A DNA stretch of 64,000 nt from Varroa destructor. Taxonomy: Eukaryota > Arthropoda > Arachnida > Mesostigmata > Varroidae. The stretch covers positions 26,364,747 through 26,428,746 of the forward strand of contig NW_019211459.1 in the NCBI RefSeq assembly GCF_002443255.2. Reading direction: 5' to 3'. Below are positions 1 through 14,900 of this stretch, one piece after another. The notes beneath the pieces were generated by a model, which had not been told where the DNA came from, searched no databases, and saw only the letters and a program-made list of their open reading frames with translations. The position numbers and the translations under genes are program-made. The stretch's first letter is position 1. Each line of letters opens with the position of its first letter.

Positions 1-3000
1 TATTAGCAGTTGTCAAGATGCAGAAGGAACAAGACTGCCTGTCTGATTATAGGCAAATGCGCGCCAATGCCAATTCAATTAATACAGCAACTTCCATATC
101 CTACAAAGAAACACAGACTTACAACGTATTATAAATACATTGTCAGCCTCAGCTCAAGTAACATACAACAATTCAAATAAATATATAAATAAAAAGTGAT
201 AAACGCTTATTTCGTATGCACACATAGACGTCTCTTGTTCCATGATTTTTGTGGTACCTTGTCAAGCGGGGGAAATAGGATTATTTTTTGACTTACACCG
301 AAAAAAATATAATTGTTTTTAAAAATAATGCCAAACAATTGTACTGGTACTTAATTTTGTCAATGTTTAGATGTGTTTACGGCTGCTGCTGTGTCCTTCT
401 GGGCGTATGAATAGCTTTTTTTCTTGACCAACGAAACATTTTGTGTATATTTATTGTGTATTAAAGAGTATTTAAGCAGACTAAAAAAGGCGACACTTAA
501 TTGGAGCGTTTTATTTAGAGTCTGAGGGTTTAGCATACGGTTCATCTCAAGTGATATAACAAACATGCTCGTTTGGGAGAAAATTTAACGTCGCAAAACC
601 CGGCACTTCCTTAGACAATTACGAGATTATTTTACTAGACCGCGAAAATAGCTCTGTCAATGAATAGAAGACCGTTTCACCGATTTATGAACACGTTAAA
701 TGTGTCATAGTAATTTTATGCAGGGTAAACGATATCTATGAAATAAAAATTAGTTTAATCTAAATAGAACGAAATGCAAAGTAAACAAATTTTTGAGAAA
801 AAAGTTAGGCAGCTTTTTTTTTTTTTGGGAGAAAACACTTGTCCTAAGTAACGGCGCATAATCTCACAGAATTTGAAAATATAATAGTTATAAATCTCAA
901 TAAATGCTATGCTTAGAAAACACCTGAATGCGTCAAGAAGAATATCTTTTACATTGTTGGTCCTTTCTAGAATGCTACGACCTATCGTACTCTTGTTAAA
1001 CAGAAATCCGCTTGAAATTTGTATATTACAAGCTCAGTTTGGATTATCGGAGTATTACATTGTAGTATCGTTTAACGATATCCGAATCGAAAATTCCATG
1101 GTTCCAAGATGCAAAATAGCTGGTAAACACCCCACGGTTCGATTATTTTAGGGTAAATACAAGCTAAAGCACTATTGTGCATTAAAACGGTAAATAAAAA
1201 ATTAGTTCGGAGGCTATCCTTTCGAGTTTCGCAATGCCATAGAGTTCTTTCTATGAGCAGTAATCCTTGACCTGTGCAACTCCGCTAAAAAGGACTCGTA
1301 TAGAGAACCCGTACGTGTGAAAAGGGTAAGTCGTAATGTTCGTTTTCCGCTTATCTATTATGAGATCAGCTGGGAATGAAAGAAGTCTTGGTGTTTCATT
1401 TTGAATCAAACTTTGCACAAATTGATCATACAGTTAAATCCGCCAAAACGAAGACAACTGGAAAGGTTAAACGAAGGCAGCGCTTTTCCGATCGCTGCAA
1501 CAATATTCAGCAGATTCATCCATATGGTTACTAAGCAACGTTTCATAGTACTTCACCATCGAGCATTATTTTATGGTTGACCCTTTAGGACCCGAAATAT
1601 ATTGCTATACCTTATCTCGAATTTCATTAGGGCAGGCATATGTACAGATAAGGACGTATTGCTATAAACAACGGCCTGTGGAAGCTGGATGCGAGAAGCA
1701 TTGTTAAGTCGGAATAATTCAAGGGTTCCTGGCAGAAAAGCAGCTACCCCCTGAAAGGCTCAAACACTCTTGACGCCTCTCAAAAGTCTCGCCTGTTGCT
1801 ACCCTTTCTCGGTCGTCTGTGGCCCACAATTGCCATCTGCTCCTGTCAGATCGAGGTTCGATCAGCGCATTTGGGTTCCATTGACGCTTAGCTACTGACA
1901 GGGTTAACGCCGATCCAACTGCGAAGAAAGTGTACATCGTTGAAATGGTAAGTGTACCATATCTATCACAGGGTCGGAGCGGTGCGTTTAAAGCTTTTTT
2001 GACATTAATCCAAGTTGTTCGATGTCTAGGGCAGAACAAATGCAACACATATTTATATTTTTTTTTCTAGTTAACAATATACTAACATTCGAAAAATAGC
2101 CATAGTAGATTTAAAATTTTTTTACAACAGCTTTTCCGTTTATGACAAGTGAGAACATTCAAATTAGGTTTTCTTGTCTTTGATACTGAGCAGTCGTTTC
2201 AAGTTCGATCGATGATATAATACGGCATTTAAATTCCAAAGCCATAGTCGTAAATTTCGATGATTCTGAAAATTTCGTACTTATCCTCATAATGAGAATG
2301 TAGAAATTTCGTTGGCAGACAAAAATCTCGATTTTCTTATTATGCTCACAATGCGACTTGGTTATGAATGAAGAACGACCATATTACTATATGCCATCGA
2401 GGCTAGTAATGTGTGTGTTAACAAATTTAGACGTATTTCAGTATGATGTAGCTAACATATGCTTCATCACTAAGTGTTTTATGACCTAACTAATGTTTTT
2501 TTTGTTAGAATATCTATTAACGTAATATAGCCAACATCAGTGTTTTCTTTTCTTGCATCTCATTATCAATTACGTACATAGGATAGCTCGTTTTTGGAAA
2601 ACGCCCGCAATGTCGCGGTCCAACTGCACTTAAAAATGCCCTGGGACGAACCGTCCATAAGTGCGTCTTTTATCTTCTAATCGCATTATGCGACGGTTCG
2701 CTCTATGGCCGCCAAATTCACCATTAGCTTTCTGCGTAGAAGCTGCGAAGAAGGACCTCATGCGAGGCAAATCTACTACCTCAGGTATCGGATTTGATTG
2801 AAAATAGTGGTATCATACTTCAACACGAGCCCCGTTCATCGTTTTATTTGAATATTATTTGTGTAACTTTAGTACTATACTAATACCATACTGTTTCAAT
2901 ATTACTGTAACTTACTACAAATGAGTGCGCGATTGTCAAGTTTATCAACGCAAATAAACTCACTACCCACCGTGAGGGTAAATACGTAATTTTTTTCCGT

Positions 3001-6000
3001 AGTAATATCACCTTTATTATATTCAATAATTAATTATTAGTTTGCATTCATTCATTCAAGTCATGGATACCTTGTGCGTCATGCTCTATAAAAATATAAG
3101 CCATCTAACGACAGGGAAATTGTTTATTACTTTAGCTTTTATTATCTATAAACCGATTCATGCATTGGAACATTGGTGTCGAAATGAACATACAGGCCTA
3201 ACATTAACAATTCTCTAACTGCGTTTACATAAAAAAACAACCATAACAACGTCAGTAGTTTCCCAAAATACAAAAATGTACTTTCAAATATAATAACATA
3301 GGATTTTAAGCTGATATTTAGGTAAAATGGGCTTGCATTAAGACGCGGTATTCATTCAGTTGTTTTCATATAACATTGAATAAAGGAACAATGGTCCCGT
3401 TCCTTCCGGTATTATGGCAGGACTCTTTTTTAAGTTGTGAATCTGTTTAGATCAGAGTGAAGACGTTAACAAGCGTCAAAAGCTAAGTCTTGCTTTGGAA
3501 CTTTGAATTGTTGTGCAGAGTACCGAGAACCTCTTGTTTTGTAGACATGGCGAGGTTTTTTGGTAAGCATGACGACTGTTATTCGTCCCAAAGATTATCC
3601 CCTTTTGGATAAGAGTGATCCAAGAAGAAGCCTCTTTATATTAGCGAAATCGACGTCATCCCACTACCCTTTTTCCTTTCTGGTGGGATTAAGTCCTGTA
3701 AATTCGAAAAAAAAAAAGCCCCAACTATTGACTTAACTTACGTACTGTGTGAAGTTTTTACGCTGTGTTACCTTATTGTATCTGACTTTGTTTATAATGA
3801 TTTGATATTACTATTCAATAACAGCTAATATTCTACGAACTTGTATATGATCGCTGACTTGTAACGGCTGATTACAGGCACGTCCAAAATAGCAAACAAA
3901 AATGTAGTCTCAATTACGTGATGTTAAGAGTAAGAAATAAAACGTATATTTACCTTTATAGTGTGCTTTCCGCAATCAATGGGAACAGCGCAAGGTCTCA
4001 CCCAGCTTTTCTTAACGAGCTGGGAACAGCCACAGGCAGCAACGATCAGATCATCCAGACCAGACGGCAGGTGTCGTCGAGTCTCTTAGTTTTTAAATCA
4101 CAAATAGTAACTGCAGCCTTGTACGACAAAAGCAGGAATGGCATTATCGAATGGCCAATCATGCTTATTGCGGAGATTTATTTCTGTGCGGAGGATGAGC
4201 TCGAGACAGTCTCGTGGTACGCATGGAATAAATAAATTCTACAATTCTCCATGAGCCAATCGGTCAACGTTCTCGGGATGGATGCCATCTAGTTCCTTCA
4301 ATGGTCGAATCGCGTTTACAATCTGCGATTCAGAAAGATCAGCTACCAGTGCATGTGTACCAAAATCAAATTAGAGTGGAGTTTTTTCCTGTAACTCTGC
4401 TCACTTCGCATCAGGATAGGGAAAGGTTTCTTGCTCAGGATTCCTTAAATAGACTACCCAACCGCTTTTGGGATAAATGTTTGTTACTATTATTGTTGTT
4501 TTTAGAAGTAGCAGCAGTGATACTACCACTAGATGCTTCGAGTTCCATGTCCGGCATCATTGTTAAACGTTCCATTAGATGGTTGGCTTCCGGCATGAGT
4601 CTAACAGTGCTTACGCTCAGATTCGAACTTAGGCCATCACATGTCCCTCAAGTTTAGCAGGCAAACACATTACCCATGTCATGGAGATTGTTGCTAAAAC
4701 TATTAGCAGATGCTTCGAGTTTTACGCTCATTACTGCTTAACCATTGTTACAACCACGAAGAATATTCGGCGTTATCAGCTTTTTTTTTTGCTCGTTTTA
4801 ACCTTTTTGAGGCAACGTTTGGTATTTTTCGAATATGTCTCTCGTAAAGGCCGAGAGTCCCCATTGCTTTTATTACTACAATTTCGTCAACGAAAACTAG
4901 AACTTTCCATTGTTTAGCACAATGTACGTTCTTCACCGGTGCTGGCGTATACAATTGATAATTTCTTACCACTATTACAGGTAATGATGACTGTGCAAAA
5001 ACACTAATAATAAAGGAAACCGTATTAACGCGCCATATGAATTTGTGGGTGGGTGTAGATAACACAAAGTTGTATTCAACTTTGGATGCTGTTACACTGG
5101 TCTCTGTAAAGCATCTGTTGATTTTGATTATATATGTGGAATCTGAATCCGATTAGCTCATGTTGGTGTAACACTGACGAGAAGTATCAGACAAAATAAT
5201 GCGAGTTCCTACAGTAATGTTGTGTTAAAGCCACCTGTAAATCGTACACAGGCATCGGTGAGATGATTACAGTTTAGGGGCAATTCTGTAGTGATTCCGC
5301 TGCTCGATTCCGCACAAAAGCTCATTTTCCAAAATTAAATGTGTGTGTTCAGTCTCTGTGCCCACTTGTGCTTTAAGCTAAAAGTGCTTCCTAATACTTA
5401 CTACCTGAAGATGTGAGGAAATTATTTTTCAGCACAAATATGCTTAGAATCTACTGATTGTCATCTCACGATATATCTCGCCTATCTGTAATCTATCCAG
5501 TATCTATAAGCTATTAACTACAAGCAGTTTTACTGTCGGATAGAAAACTACGTCACAGCAGAGGTGTTTCTGCCAAAATATAAGTTGAACCAATATTACT
5601 TATTATATACCTCTAGCTCATGTTAGAACATACTGCAGCATTTTTGCTCAAAAATTGAGCTATCTCTCTTTAGCGATAGTGTATACGCACAAGTTATCTT
5701 GATAGCCGCCTTGCACAATGGCCAGCTTTGATCTAAGGTTAGAGCACTCCTTACGAGTGTCTTAGAGATTTTATCATCTCCAATGCTGCAAAAAAGTGAC
5801 GAGATGTAAACAACAATCTTCATGTTAAGAGGTACATACCAAGCATCTACAGTTCGTAGTAGCCTCGAAAAGACCTAACGTACTCTTCGACATCGTGACT
5901 GTGTTAGCAGATACGGATTAGTTAGGTATATAGTAAGATTCCGCCAAAACAAATACTCCTAAAATTTATAAAGTTTACAATTAAAAACGCTCAGTTCTTC

Positions 6001-9000
6001 TCCCAGTAAAGTATAATTTCCTCGTAATTTCAGTGACAGTAAGCTGAATTCGTTAGAAAGAAAAGCATTTAAAAAACATCAAGTTCAAGTACAACCATAA
6101 ATTTCTGATCTACACTGTCGACAGTTGATGATATAGTATCGCATTGATACATGTGTGCACCGAGTATATTGGTATACCAGAAATACAACTAATTATAAAA
6201 ATTATTATAGCCTTGCTATTAGGCATATTTCGAATCTCAGCAGGTGATTTATGATTTACGGTAATCTAGTGGTCGTCGTCTGAAAATATTTGAAATTCGC
6301 CCGCGAAACAGCATAACGTAAAAAGCATTCCGAAAATCTTGACAAATCGGGCCTATTCGAAGTGAGCCAGCGGGAATACAATAGCATTTAACGAATTTAA
6401 TAGCCTGACGATCGGTGCAAAAATCTGAAGTGAACAAGTACTGATAGACTACACAATAACAAAACTCAATAAACCATATACCGGAACTAGCTGATCTATT
6501 TATAGATATCGGAAATTAAAAAATTCTTCGGATGGCCTTGCTTGTAAGGGGAGTCTAACAGCTAGAGTAGTAGTTCAAGATGAAACCCCGATAACTCTAT
6601 AGTTATTATAATAGTGCTATTCAACAAGTTATGAAAGCAATAAAATCGAGGGGTGCTAGTATACTAGTCCAAACGGGGTTTACTTCATTTACACCTAATA
6701 CATTTAGTGTTCTAAGAACAGCGTTAAATAAAGACAATGTTATCAATCTATATTAATCTTGACGGTGCGGCTGTTGCTGACTTAAAAGCTCATTCTGCCA
6801 GACATTAAGTGTACCGCTGGAAACGATAGGCGATTTAAGGAAAGGGGCAGGACGACTTAATGCTAAACCTTTGACTGATAGCGCAGGGGCGAAAAATTCA
6901 CGATATCGATAACGGCCGGCCAAATGGCTAATGATAAATCGATGCCTGGTTTTACGAATCCAGCTTTCTTAGTACATGGCAAGTTAAACGCAAATAACCG
7001 TTCTAAAGTGCACAATTGCAAGGACTGCTCTTGGCAGTACGATATATTACTTGGATCAGCAGCCTATGGAAAAAAAGTGACGTTAGCCTTGTTCAAAGAC
7101 CGCATACATGAGAAAATTTGGGCGTAAATCCTGAGAACCTTCAAGCTGATAAGTGACTCAGGCAGAGAAAAGGTCGCCGATTGTAACTACAAACGCCTTC
7201 TGATCTGTAAAGTGCAATCTGTACCTTAACGATGTACCAATCCTCTGTCAGAAGCATGCTACCAACCGAAGTACAATACAATTACGGCATGCTTTCCCTA
7301 ACTATCAGTGAAGATCATTGTTCAAGGAAAGACAATTGGTTTCCACGAAAGCGTTCGGCGGTAGTAGATTCGGAGTAGAACTACATCTGCGCCTCATCCT
7401 ACGAAATTTTGCGAAGACGACTTGAGCAATAAGCTCAACTTTATTGAAGTCATGCAGGTTAGATACGTTGTATGTCGGCCTGCTTAGCTAGATTAATGTT
7501 ATTTGGAAATATCCTAATAGTGTAGCAGCTTAATGTAATAAGCATCGTCGTCAGCCATAAGTTTATAAGAACTACTCTCTTGTGTATAAGGTGTACTGTT
7601 TTTTTCTTAATGAAAGAAGCCCTGGATTTTACAAATATTGATAGTGTTTTATGCAAGTTCGATACTTGAATTAATTCGCGGATCATACTGTAATCTGGAG
7701 TCTACACATTAAATATCAGCGGGCTATTCCAGTGACGTTTTGATGACGGCAGCAGCCAGCGGATGTCCTGTTCTTGCGATGTCTTCCATTGTCCGCCTAT
7801 GCATACCTTACGAGAAGGGCGTTCGAATAAATAAGACCTTGTCCTTCATGCAACTGCTAAACAAAACTGTCGCTTTTATAACAATGATATACTATTAACC
7901 AACTTACTATGCTGGAATTTTAATGACTATTCAACACTCGCAACCAAACAAACGACTGCAATGAAAACTTCCTGTTCTATGCCAACAACAAAGTCACAAC
8001 AAGTGGTTCATAAAAGGTTTGAACTAAACGTAAAAGCATAATCTTTGGTGGCGCTGTTTATATGGTTATAGAATCTTCGATTTCCTATATGAGCAAACAA
8101 CCTTGAGAGCTTCATATTTTTTCCATTCCTGAAAATATGTATTAAGAATAGCGGCAAAAGTTTGACATGTACACGTTTGTTCGAAACGAACGAAAATAAG
8201 TAAGACAGCCACTTTCTTTTCTCACTTCCATTAATCATAGTTCCAACGTATTATCTTTGATCACATAGCCCGAGTTACTCAGTTGGCCAAACTGAGCTAA
8301 ACCCGAGTCCGTACGCATCTATAAAACGTTGTTATAAGGCCAAAGCCTCAGTAAGTTTAACCCACTGTTTCATAATAGAGTCTAATACGACGGAAGATTG
8401 TTGCAAGGTATACATTATAGAGAATGCGCATTGTTTTTGCTGACTATGCATCTGGTAAAAGTAAACTTGTTAGTAACATTCAGTAGTTAACCTGGTTTAG
8501 TGGTGCGAAAAAGTACCTATTTATACTTTGTTCGCACATTCTTTTAATAAGTTGGGCTCATATCAAGTACTGAACTAAGTAGAGCCCATAGTCTCGATAT
8601 TACTTCATTAGATCTTTCCTCGGTTTCAGTAAGGCCAAGGACATTTGACAATATTTGCCATGGACTACATAATGGTGGTAGTATCGATAAAAAGTATCGC
8701 GTGCAGTTTAAGTGGGAATTATTATAATCGACAAGGCGGTGGACGCGGCTTCATTTCGTATAAGCTTATAATGCTATTAGTACAGCCTCGTCTAAGGTCA
8801 CCATAGCTTCGAAAATTAAAATTCGAAGAGAAGGTCTCGGATACCAATGCTCGTATGCACCATTTGACGGGCTAACGCATCTATTTTAGATGATCTATAT
8901 TGAAGATAAAATTCATTATTACCTACTTCGAGACTGCAACGGGCGAAACGAAACGATCCTTGTCTGGAACATCTGGAAACAGTGATAGGTCAACAATAAT

Positions 9001-10769
9001 CACTAAGCGAATATTTGTAGATAATGTTCTAAAAAAACTGCTTATTTCAGATTTTTCATTTTCTTTCTAACCCATTTTAGAAACAAATCATGGTCAATAA
9101 AGAAAACCATAAAAAATGTTGGCGATCTTTGAAATAGATTCTCTACTATATAGATTCGCTCAGGCCAACTTATTCACATGCTAGTTCCATAGCAAGTGCG
9201 ATACGTGTAGAAACGTACAAGCAAAAAATAAAACTTTCCAATTTATTTTTCGAGCAAAAATAGATTACACTATGTAAACGTTTTTCGTAAGCGTAGCATT
9301 CAAACAGAGACAGAAACATTTAATGGTATGAATTCATTGGGTACTAATACAGTTGGAAAGCGCTGGTGAAAGGTTCACATTACGGGGCAAACGTCCAGGT
9401 ATGATCTGGTGTACGCCTACAGGATTTATACGTTATCCCTTAATAAAGAGAACGCGTCTTGTTTGATTTGTATAACTGGCAAGTTCGGCTATCTTCAATT
9501 ATGCACACATAAATTAATATTGTAATGACTTCATTTTGTAGCCGATACTGTGTAACGTATGCTTTCCTAATGTATTAGATGCTGCAACAATATTTTCAAT
9601 TTTCCATGATATTAAAATGTCTGTTTAAAAAGGTGCATCTACATTTTAAGACTCTGACTGTTTTTTTGTTTTCCTAGTAAAAATTAAATTTTTTTTGATG
9701 CAAGAACTGTTCATAACCAAACTTTTTGCTAGCCATCGGTAAAAGATGTCTTGAAATAACCGTTTCCGAGATTTAATGCAAGAGATGGTTTTCCTCACAT
9801 GAACGTATCTTTCAAAAGCTTTAGGGGGTTTATGTCTCATGCGCTTTGAAATGACCTAGAAAATAACTGAGGCAATTTCGTATGCAAAACGTATGTGAGT
9901 GTTTCTTTAACGTGGCTGTAAAAGATTATATAGTATATTAATTTTTGATCGTGTGTCCAGTCCTTAGTGGCCTGTTGCTGAGCATAGACGACCTCCACGA
10001 CAACTCGAGGGACAACTGGCACAGGGGGCTCCAGACTTGTATGGGTAATCACGTGTCAGCGGATGGTTTCCACTGTAAACTCAATAAATCCGATTCGTTT
10101 TAAATGAGCAAGTCGCGTCCTTTTGCTGAACTGTCGCCTCTGATGCTGACATAAAAGTCTAAGGGGCTCAAATGAATAATTCTGAAGTTAGCTAAATGTC
10201 GCTTACATGGGACAATAGTTGCAAACATAGTTGTGGAACACCCTCGTAGTATTTTGAAATTTCATTTGACACGGGGAGTAACCGCAGCCGACCTTATTCG
10301 AACTCGCCCAAACCTGTCAAAAATTCAATGAGATCCTAAATAAATGACGGTTAACTTGGTGTTCTGGTGGTAGTTTAGCACAAAAAAAACTGATTATGGG
10401 CAGACGACGTATTGTCGTATATATATTCCACGACATATGGTCATGTCTTCAAATCGCGCAGTATGTACAGGAAGCATTCTACGGAAGACACATCCGATAG
10501 TTGTTTACTCGAACTACAAAAATCCGTTCTGGAGCTTGCTATATGTGAACTAGGTGTGTTAGCAAATACGTCGCCCGCTCTAATTTCCGGTATTCTTAGT
10601 CATTATTATTATTATTGACCAAATAGGGTCACATTCAAGCCGAAAATAGACTCTGGATGGCAGGTATTACGTGTCATAGGATGTCATTTTCTATGGGAAG
10701 TCTACGAAACTATCGCAGTCTTGCCAACGTGGAACATGCAGTAGGCGTCTTGTGAAATTTTTTAGACAT
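1..10769. other. Gene-poor AT-rich intergenic DNA
   Basis: No reading frame here shows recognisable protein similarity, exon-like phase continuity or a plausible chain of splice sites. The longest open stretches (about 60-118 codons, for example 1719-2048 minus, 3918-4235 plus and 4301-4657 plus) have ordinary random-looking composition and overlap open frames on other strands. A few more GC-rich islets (about 2580-2770, 3970-4100, 9960-10050) may be old transposon fragments, but I could not assign them. A short hairpin sits at 8278-8296. I saw no tRNA, rRNA or CRISPR-like array. Confidence 0.6.
8278..8296. repeat. Short inverted repeat (hairpin)
   Basis: Arms CTCAGTT and AACTGAG are separated by 5 bases (GGCCA), and the motif cccgag lies on both outer sides. 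The left half resembles a tRNA D-arm/A-box, but no B-box or acceptor stem follows. This is a sequence observation only, with no assigned function. Confidence 0.45.
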
Positions 10770-11900
10770 CGTGGCTCGTAGAAGGGCTAGGAAAAAGCTC
10801 GTATGGATGCACTAAGGCCAGGAAAGGAAGCATAGACACTGCAGAAGCGTAGGTACGACCCTGAACAGAGAGAAAGAAGTTTAAAAAGGAGCTAAAGAAA
10901 ATCAAAAGAACCAAGTAAGCAGTTATGCAAAGAAGCAGAAAACGGCGTGCAGGAAAACTACAGGATGATCATTGGTAGGTCACGAAGGCTAAAATCCAGG
11001 CCCTTGGTGAACCGTTGGCGCAAGCTGTCTAAAAGTTTTTTCCTAAGCCGCCCAGGCCCAACATAGACAACGAAGCCATTGACCTCGCCTTCCGAAGCAT
11101 GTGATTTGAAAATTCCTTAAGTATTTCAAAAAAGAAAGCGGATAACCAGTCGAAGCGGTGAGGATCCTTCTCCAGGAAATGCCGCAGGTCAGCAGGCATA
11201 TATGGTGCATGAGATTTGGTACTAAAGCTAGAAGAAGCTATCGCGGCTTTCAGTAGAAAACTCAGGAACTATCGACTGAAGTGTATCGCCTATTGGGTCT
11301 ATTTGACACGACTGGCAAGATCTTTGAAACTATCACACATATACACAAGACAGCGGCAATGTGTGAAAAGAGGGGAGCATTTTTGAGATACCCAGTGGGT
11401 CTAATAGGGATTGATCGACCAAAACAACTATCAACAAGGTTTGATAAAAATTCCAAAGGTAGGCGAGCAAAAATTAGTGTAATTATATACCAGATGTACG
11501 TTAATAATAGAGCCCACGGAAGACAAAAGGGTCTCCCATACCTTTAAATGCTGATCTTCTCATATTCTAACAATGAGACCATCATTAACAGCAACAAGCT
11601 CTGGAAAATGTATGGGTCTATTTTCTTTTTATTAAGACTATTAGATATAAAAGTTAGAAAATGGGTAAGATAGCTGAGCGTTATGGTAGGTTGACCTTTT
11701 CAAAAAGAGTCTCACAATGACAAAGTGGCAGCGACTGCACCGTACGTGCCCAGTAGCCGAACAGAAACGTTACTTAAGGCAAAAGTTACCGAAAAGCTGA
11801 GAAGGCTCTAAGCAACGGTAGTCGAGTTCTTCATGCAATACGCATTGCCCCCTGCGATGAGACAGAAGCGGAATAATGATGCTGCAATCACGCTTTAAGC
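10770..11900 (+). mobile_element. Decayed non-LTR retrotransposon (R1/Jockey-like LINE), RT region
   Basis: Reading the plus strand across frames gives a chain typical of the segment between endonuclease and reverse transcriptase in R1/Jockey-like LINEs. A basic stretch (ERKKFKKELKKIKRTK near 10870) comes first, then an LQDDHW-like segment, then FFPKPPRPN near 11040. Near 11281-11325 is YRLLGLFDTTGKIFETI, which matches the family motif YRPxxLLDTxGKxxExx. Several stops and frame changes interrupt it, so it is inactive. Further possible C-terminal RT similarity runs to about 11900 and is weaker. Both ends are undefined; no poly-A tail or target-site duplication was identified. Confidence 0.5.
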
Positions 11901-14900
11901 TAGCGATAACTAGTGTTTTTGTGACTGGTTATTCATCCTCCATCTCGAATATAGTTGCTTGATTTGCGGCTTTACCGCAACATAATATAATTATTGACAT
12001 ATTAATATATGGACATATGGATGGTGAGTAACAACCCGACAGCAGCAGATACGAGTTGCAAATTTATTCGCAAACGTTTTGCAGCTTGAGATCCAACGTC
12101 CACTTGTACCAAACGTAAAAACACAACATTTCTTTTACTTAGAAGCTGGTAACTTTGAAGTGTGATCGTATAGCCTCTGTTTAGCTCATTTACCAAAAAC
12201 ACGAGTAACAAATATTTTAATCCTTTGGTCTTCTCTCTAGGGAAGGTGACATGGAGGGTTACAGTTTTCCACCACTTATTTTAATATTTGCTCCGTTTTT
12301 TCATAACTCTCTAGCGGGTGTAGTATCAATTATGGGATTAGGATGACGAAGAAGACAGGGTTTCATTACTGACTGACTGGCTGTTTGCTTGTAGGGGCTC
12401 AAGAGTTCTCTCTGACGACGCACTGAGGAACTAACATCAGATTGTGCGCGCAGCATTTTTCTACGATGAGTAGCTGATGGATCGTTGATGTTCCTGTATT
12501 GGATTTTGTCGAATGAAAGTGCTGTTATTATCATTTCCTAAAGTTCAAATTAGAATTATACCGATTTCGCCCACTTTTACGTACCCCAAACGATTTTGAG
12601 ATCCTAGGACCGAGCATATAGTTAGCATATGTTTAGTACTACGACACAGGTGTTCAGCATTTAATTGAAATACTTAATTTAACATGAAATACCATATATT
12701 GGTTAAAGGCACACTTTGAAAATATTGCCTTGCGCGGCTCTTCCTCTAGCTGATAATCATCTATTGGCAAATGAGCTCTACTAACTCCTATTGAAACAAA
12801 GCATAGATTAAGAAAACTTCTTATGAGGTATACATAAATTGAGGCGCTTACTAGCTGTGTGTAATGGCCATTTAATCCAATGCTGTTGTTGCGGATTCCC
12901 CCATAAGAAAAATTATGCTTCTCGATATCCCACACGCGAATCGCGAAAGACCACGGCACTTGGGTTGACACAACGAAAATGTTCTGACCACATTGTCCCA
13001 TCACTGTAAATTTGATTATTAATTGATTTTTATTAGAACGAATTTTTATAGCTTCATTGATTTTGAATTAGAAGTATGTATTTCTGTAGCTCATTAAATG
13101 AAACTGAAACAAAATGAAAACGTATTTGCTTTTAACCGTCTGGCTTACCTTCTTTCTCGTGAAATGCAGGATAAGGGTGCAGCCTTTTATCAGAAATTCA
13201 GTTCAAATATCTCACACTATCCATGACATAACAAATTATCTAACATTATTGTTAGCACCAAAACCTTTGAAATTTTTGGAAATCATACTCATTGAACTTT
13301 GAAAACAACCTCACCTGGATCATTCAAACCTTCGAGGCTCGCGTGAGCAAGCATTAGGCACTTATTCGCCCACTTCTGGGCCGTTTTAGCTGCCCACGGG
13401 TACCACCTCTGTAATAATAACCCAGTCACAAGCGACACTCGCGGTTGAACGCTTGTTGGTAGTAAACATTTATTTGGAGCGTGGTTTGTGTAATGGCCTA
13501 AGCTTTGAATGATCTTCTGAATGGTTTCTAATCAACTTAAAAAAAGCTAAAGTTGCGAGATATGCCCTAAGTGATCATAGAAAATCGAATGGAAATTGGA
13601 AATGCTCTTGCACACGCGTCACGAATTACCATGAAGTGGCAAATCACACAACGATGGTGAAATAGGAAAGATTCTATGAACATGCGATATATAATAGAAC
13701 TGAGGTAAAACAAAGCAATCATTAGAATTGATGGAAATACTTATTATGAAATAGTGCAATGTCTTAATACTAAAGCTTGATCTAAAAAGATATGTCAAGC
13801 AAGCCATAAGTAATTAACATTTTCCAATGCACTGTGTTTTAAATTTTAGTCGTGGTTTTCTTTTAGACATAGCTTACTTAGTAAATCTTGTATAAATAAA
13901 AATTAACAGGAAAGCAAGCAAAAAATCAGTCAAAGCGTCAAACTGTTCTAATTCCCTCTAAAATTGAACACTACTAGTATAGCGTCCCCATTGGATATAG
14001 TATTAGTTGTGTGCGTTAATCTTATCTGTAGTAACAGTAACAGGTTGTTACCATCTCCTCCATATTTTCCGCCGGTGGGTTAACGGTAGAACGATAAAAA
14101 TTATGCTGATCGACAATCTCAGAACGGACCGCCCGATATCGAGGGGATAATTGACGCTTTGAAAGCATTGATCCATAAACCGGTGGACCTAACACAAACG
14201 AGATATGTCAATGTGAAAGCACATTGTGAAACTTAACAGTTATGGTGCAATAGATATGCACACTAGGAATTGGTTTTGTTTGTCATGCATTTGATACAAT
14301 AAACAAGAACTTTACGTAGCCTCAATGATTTTAACAAGTACTTGTTGGCATAAGAAACATATAAGGGCTAAATATTGCGATATAATAAATATGAGTCTTC
14401 TATTTTCAATGCCTCAAAAATATTTGAGAAGCTACTGTTTGGTAAAACCAGAAAAAACATCTTTTCCACGAGATACATCAGGTAACATGAAGTTCACTTG
14501 GAAAACACTGGCGATCAAATTCAAAGGCCGTGCGGTGCCTGTCGTTTTCACAATTTGTGTACGCACGTGCGAGACGCGGTATCCGGGCGTCAGCAAACAC
14601 AACCATTAGCAAAGCAACTGGAAATAAATGTTCGAAACAGGTGGGCCTCATCTCGAATGCGTTTCAAAGAAAGTAATCGTTGTTTCCAACGTCTCGGACA
14701 GCACAATCATGCAAAGAATGATTCATATAGTATAGTGACAACATTGTGTAGTCTATTTATTATAAAGATAAAATAAATGAACAAAACGCAAAGTGGCGAA
14801 GTGTCCTCGCCACGGCGATAGCTATTGCTTCGCTCGAATAAGTAGTAAATCTGAAAGAGACTCGATGATTCTGGCTAGCAGGTCAGACCATCCTGCGTCT

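Noticed and set aside
3918..4657. Two successive open frames (105 and 118 codons) as a possible gene
   Set aside because: No recognisable domain, no joining splice sites with family support, and the opposite strand is comparably open.
9837..10052. Minus-strand frame with a Pro/Val-rich start, resembling an exon
   Set aside because: Only about 35 residues look non-random. No partner exon or convincing splice frame was found; it may be a transposon scrap.
14070..14160. tRNA-like start (ggtgggttaacggtagaac)
   Set aside because: No B-box, no acceptor-stem pairing and no plausible anticodon arm.
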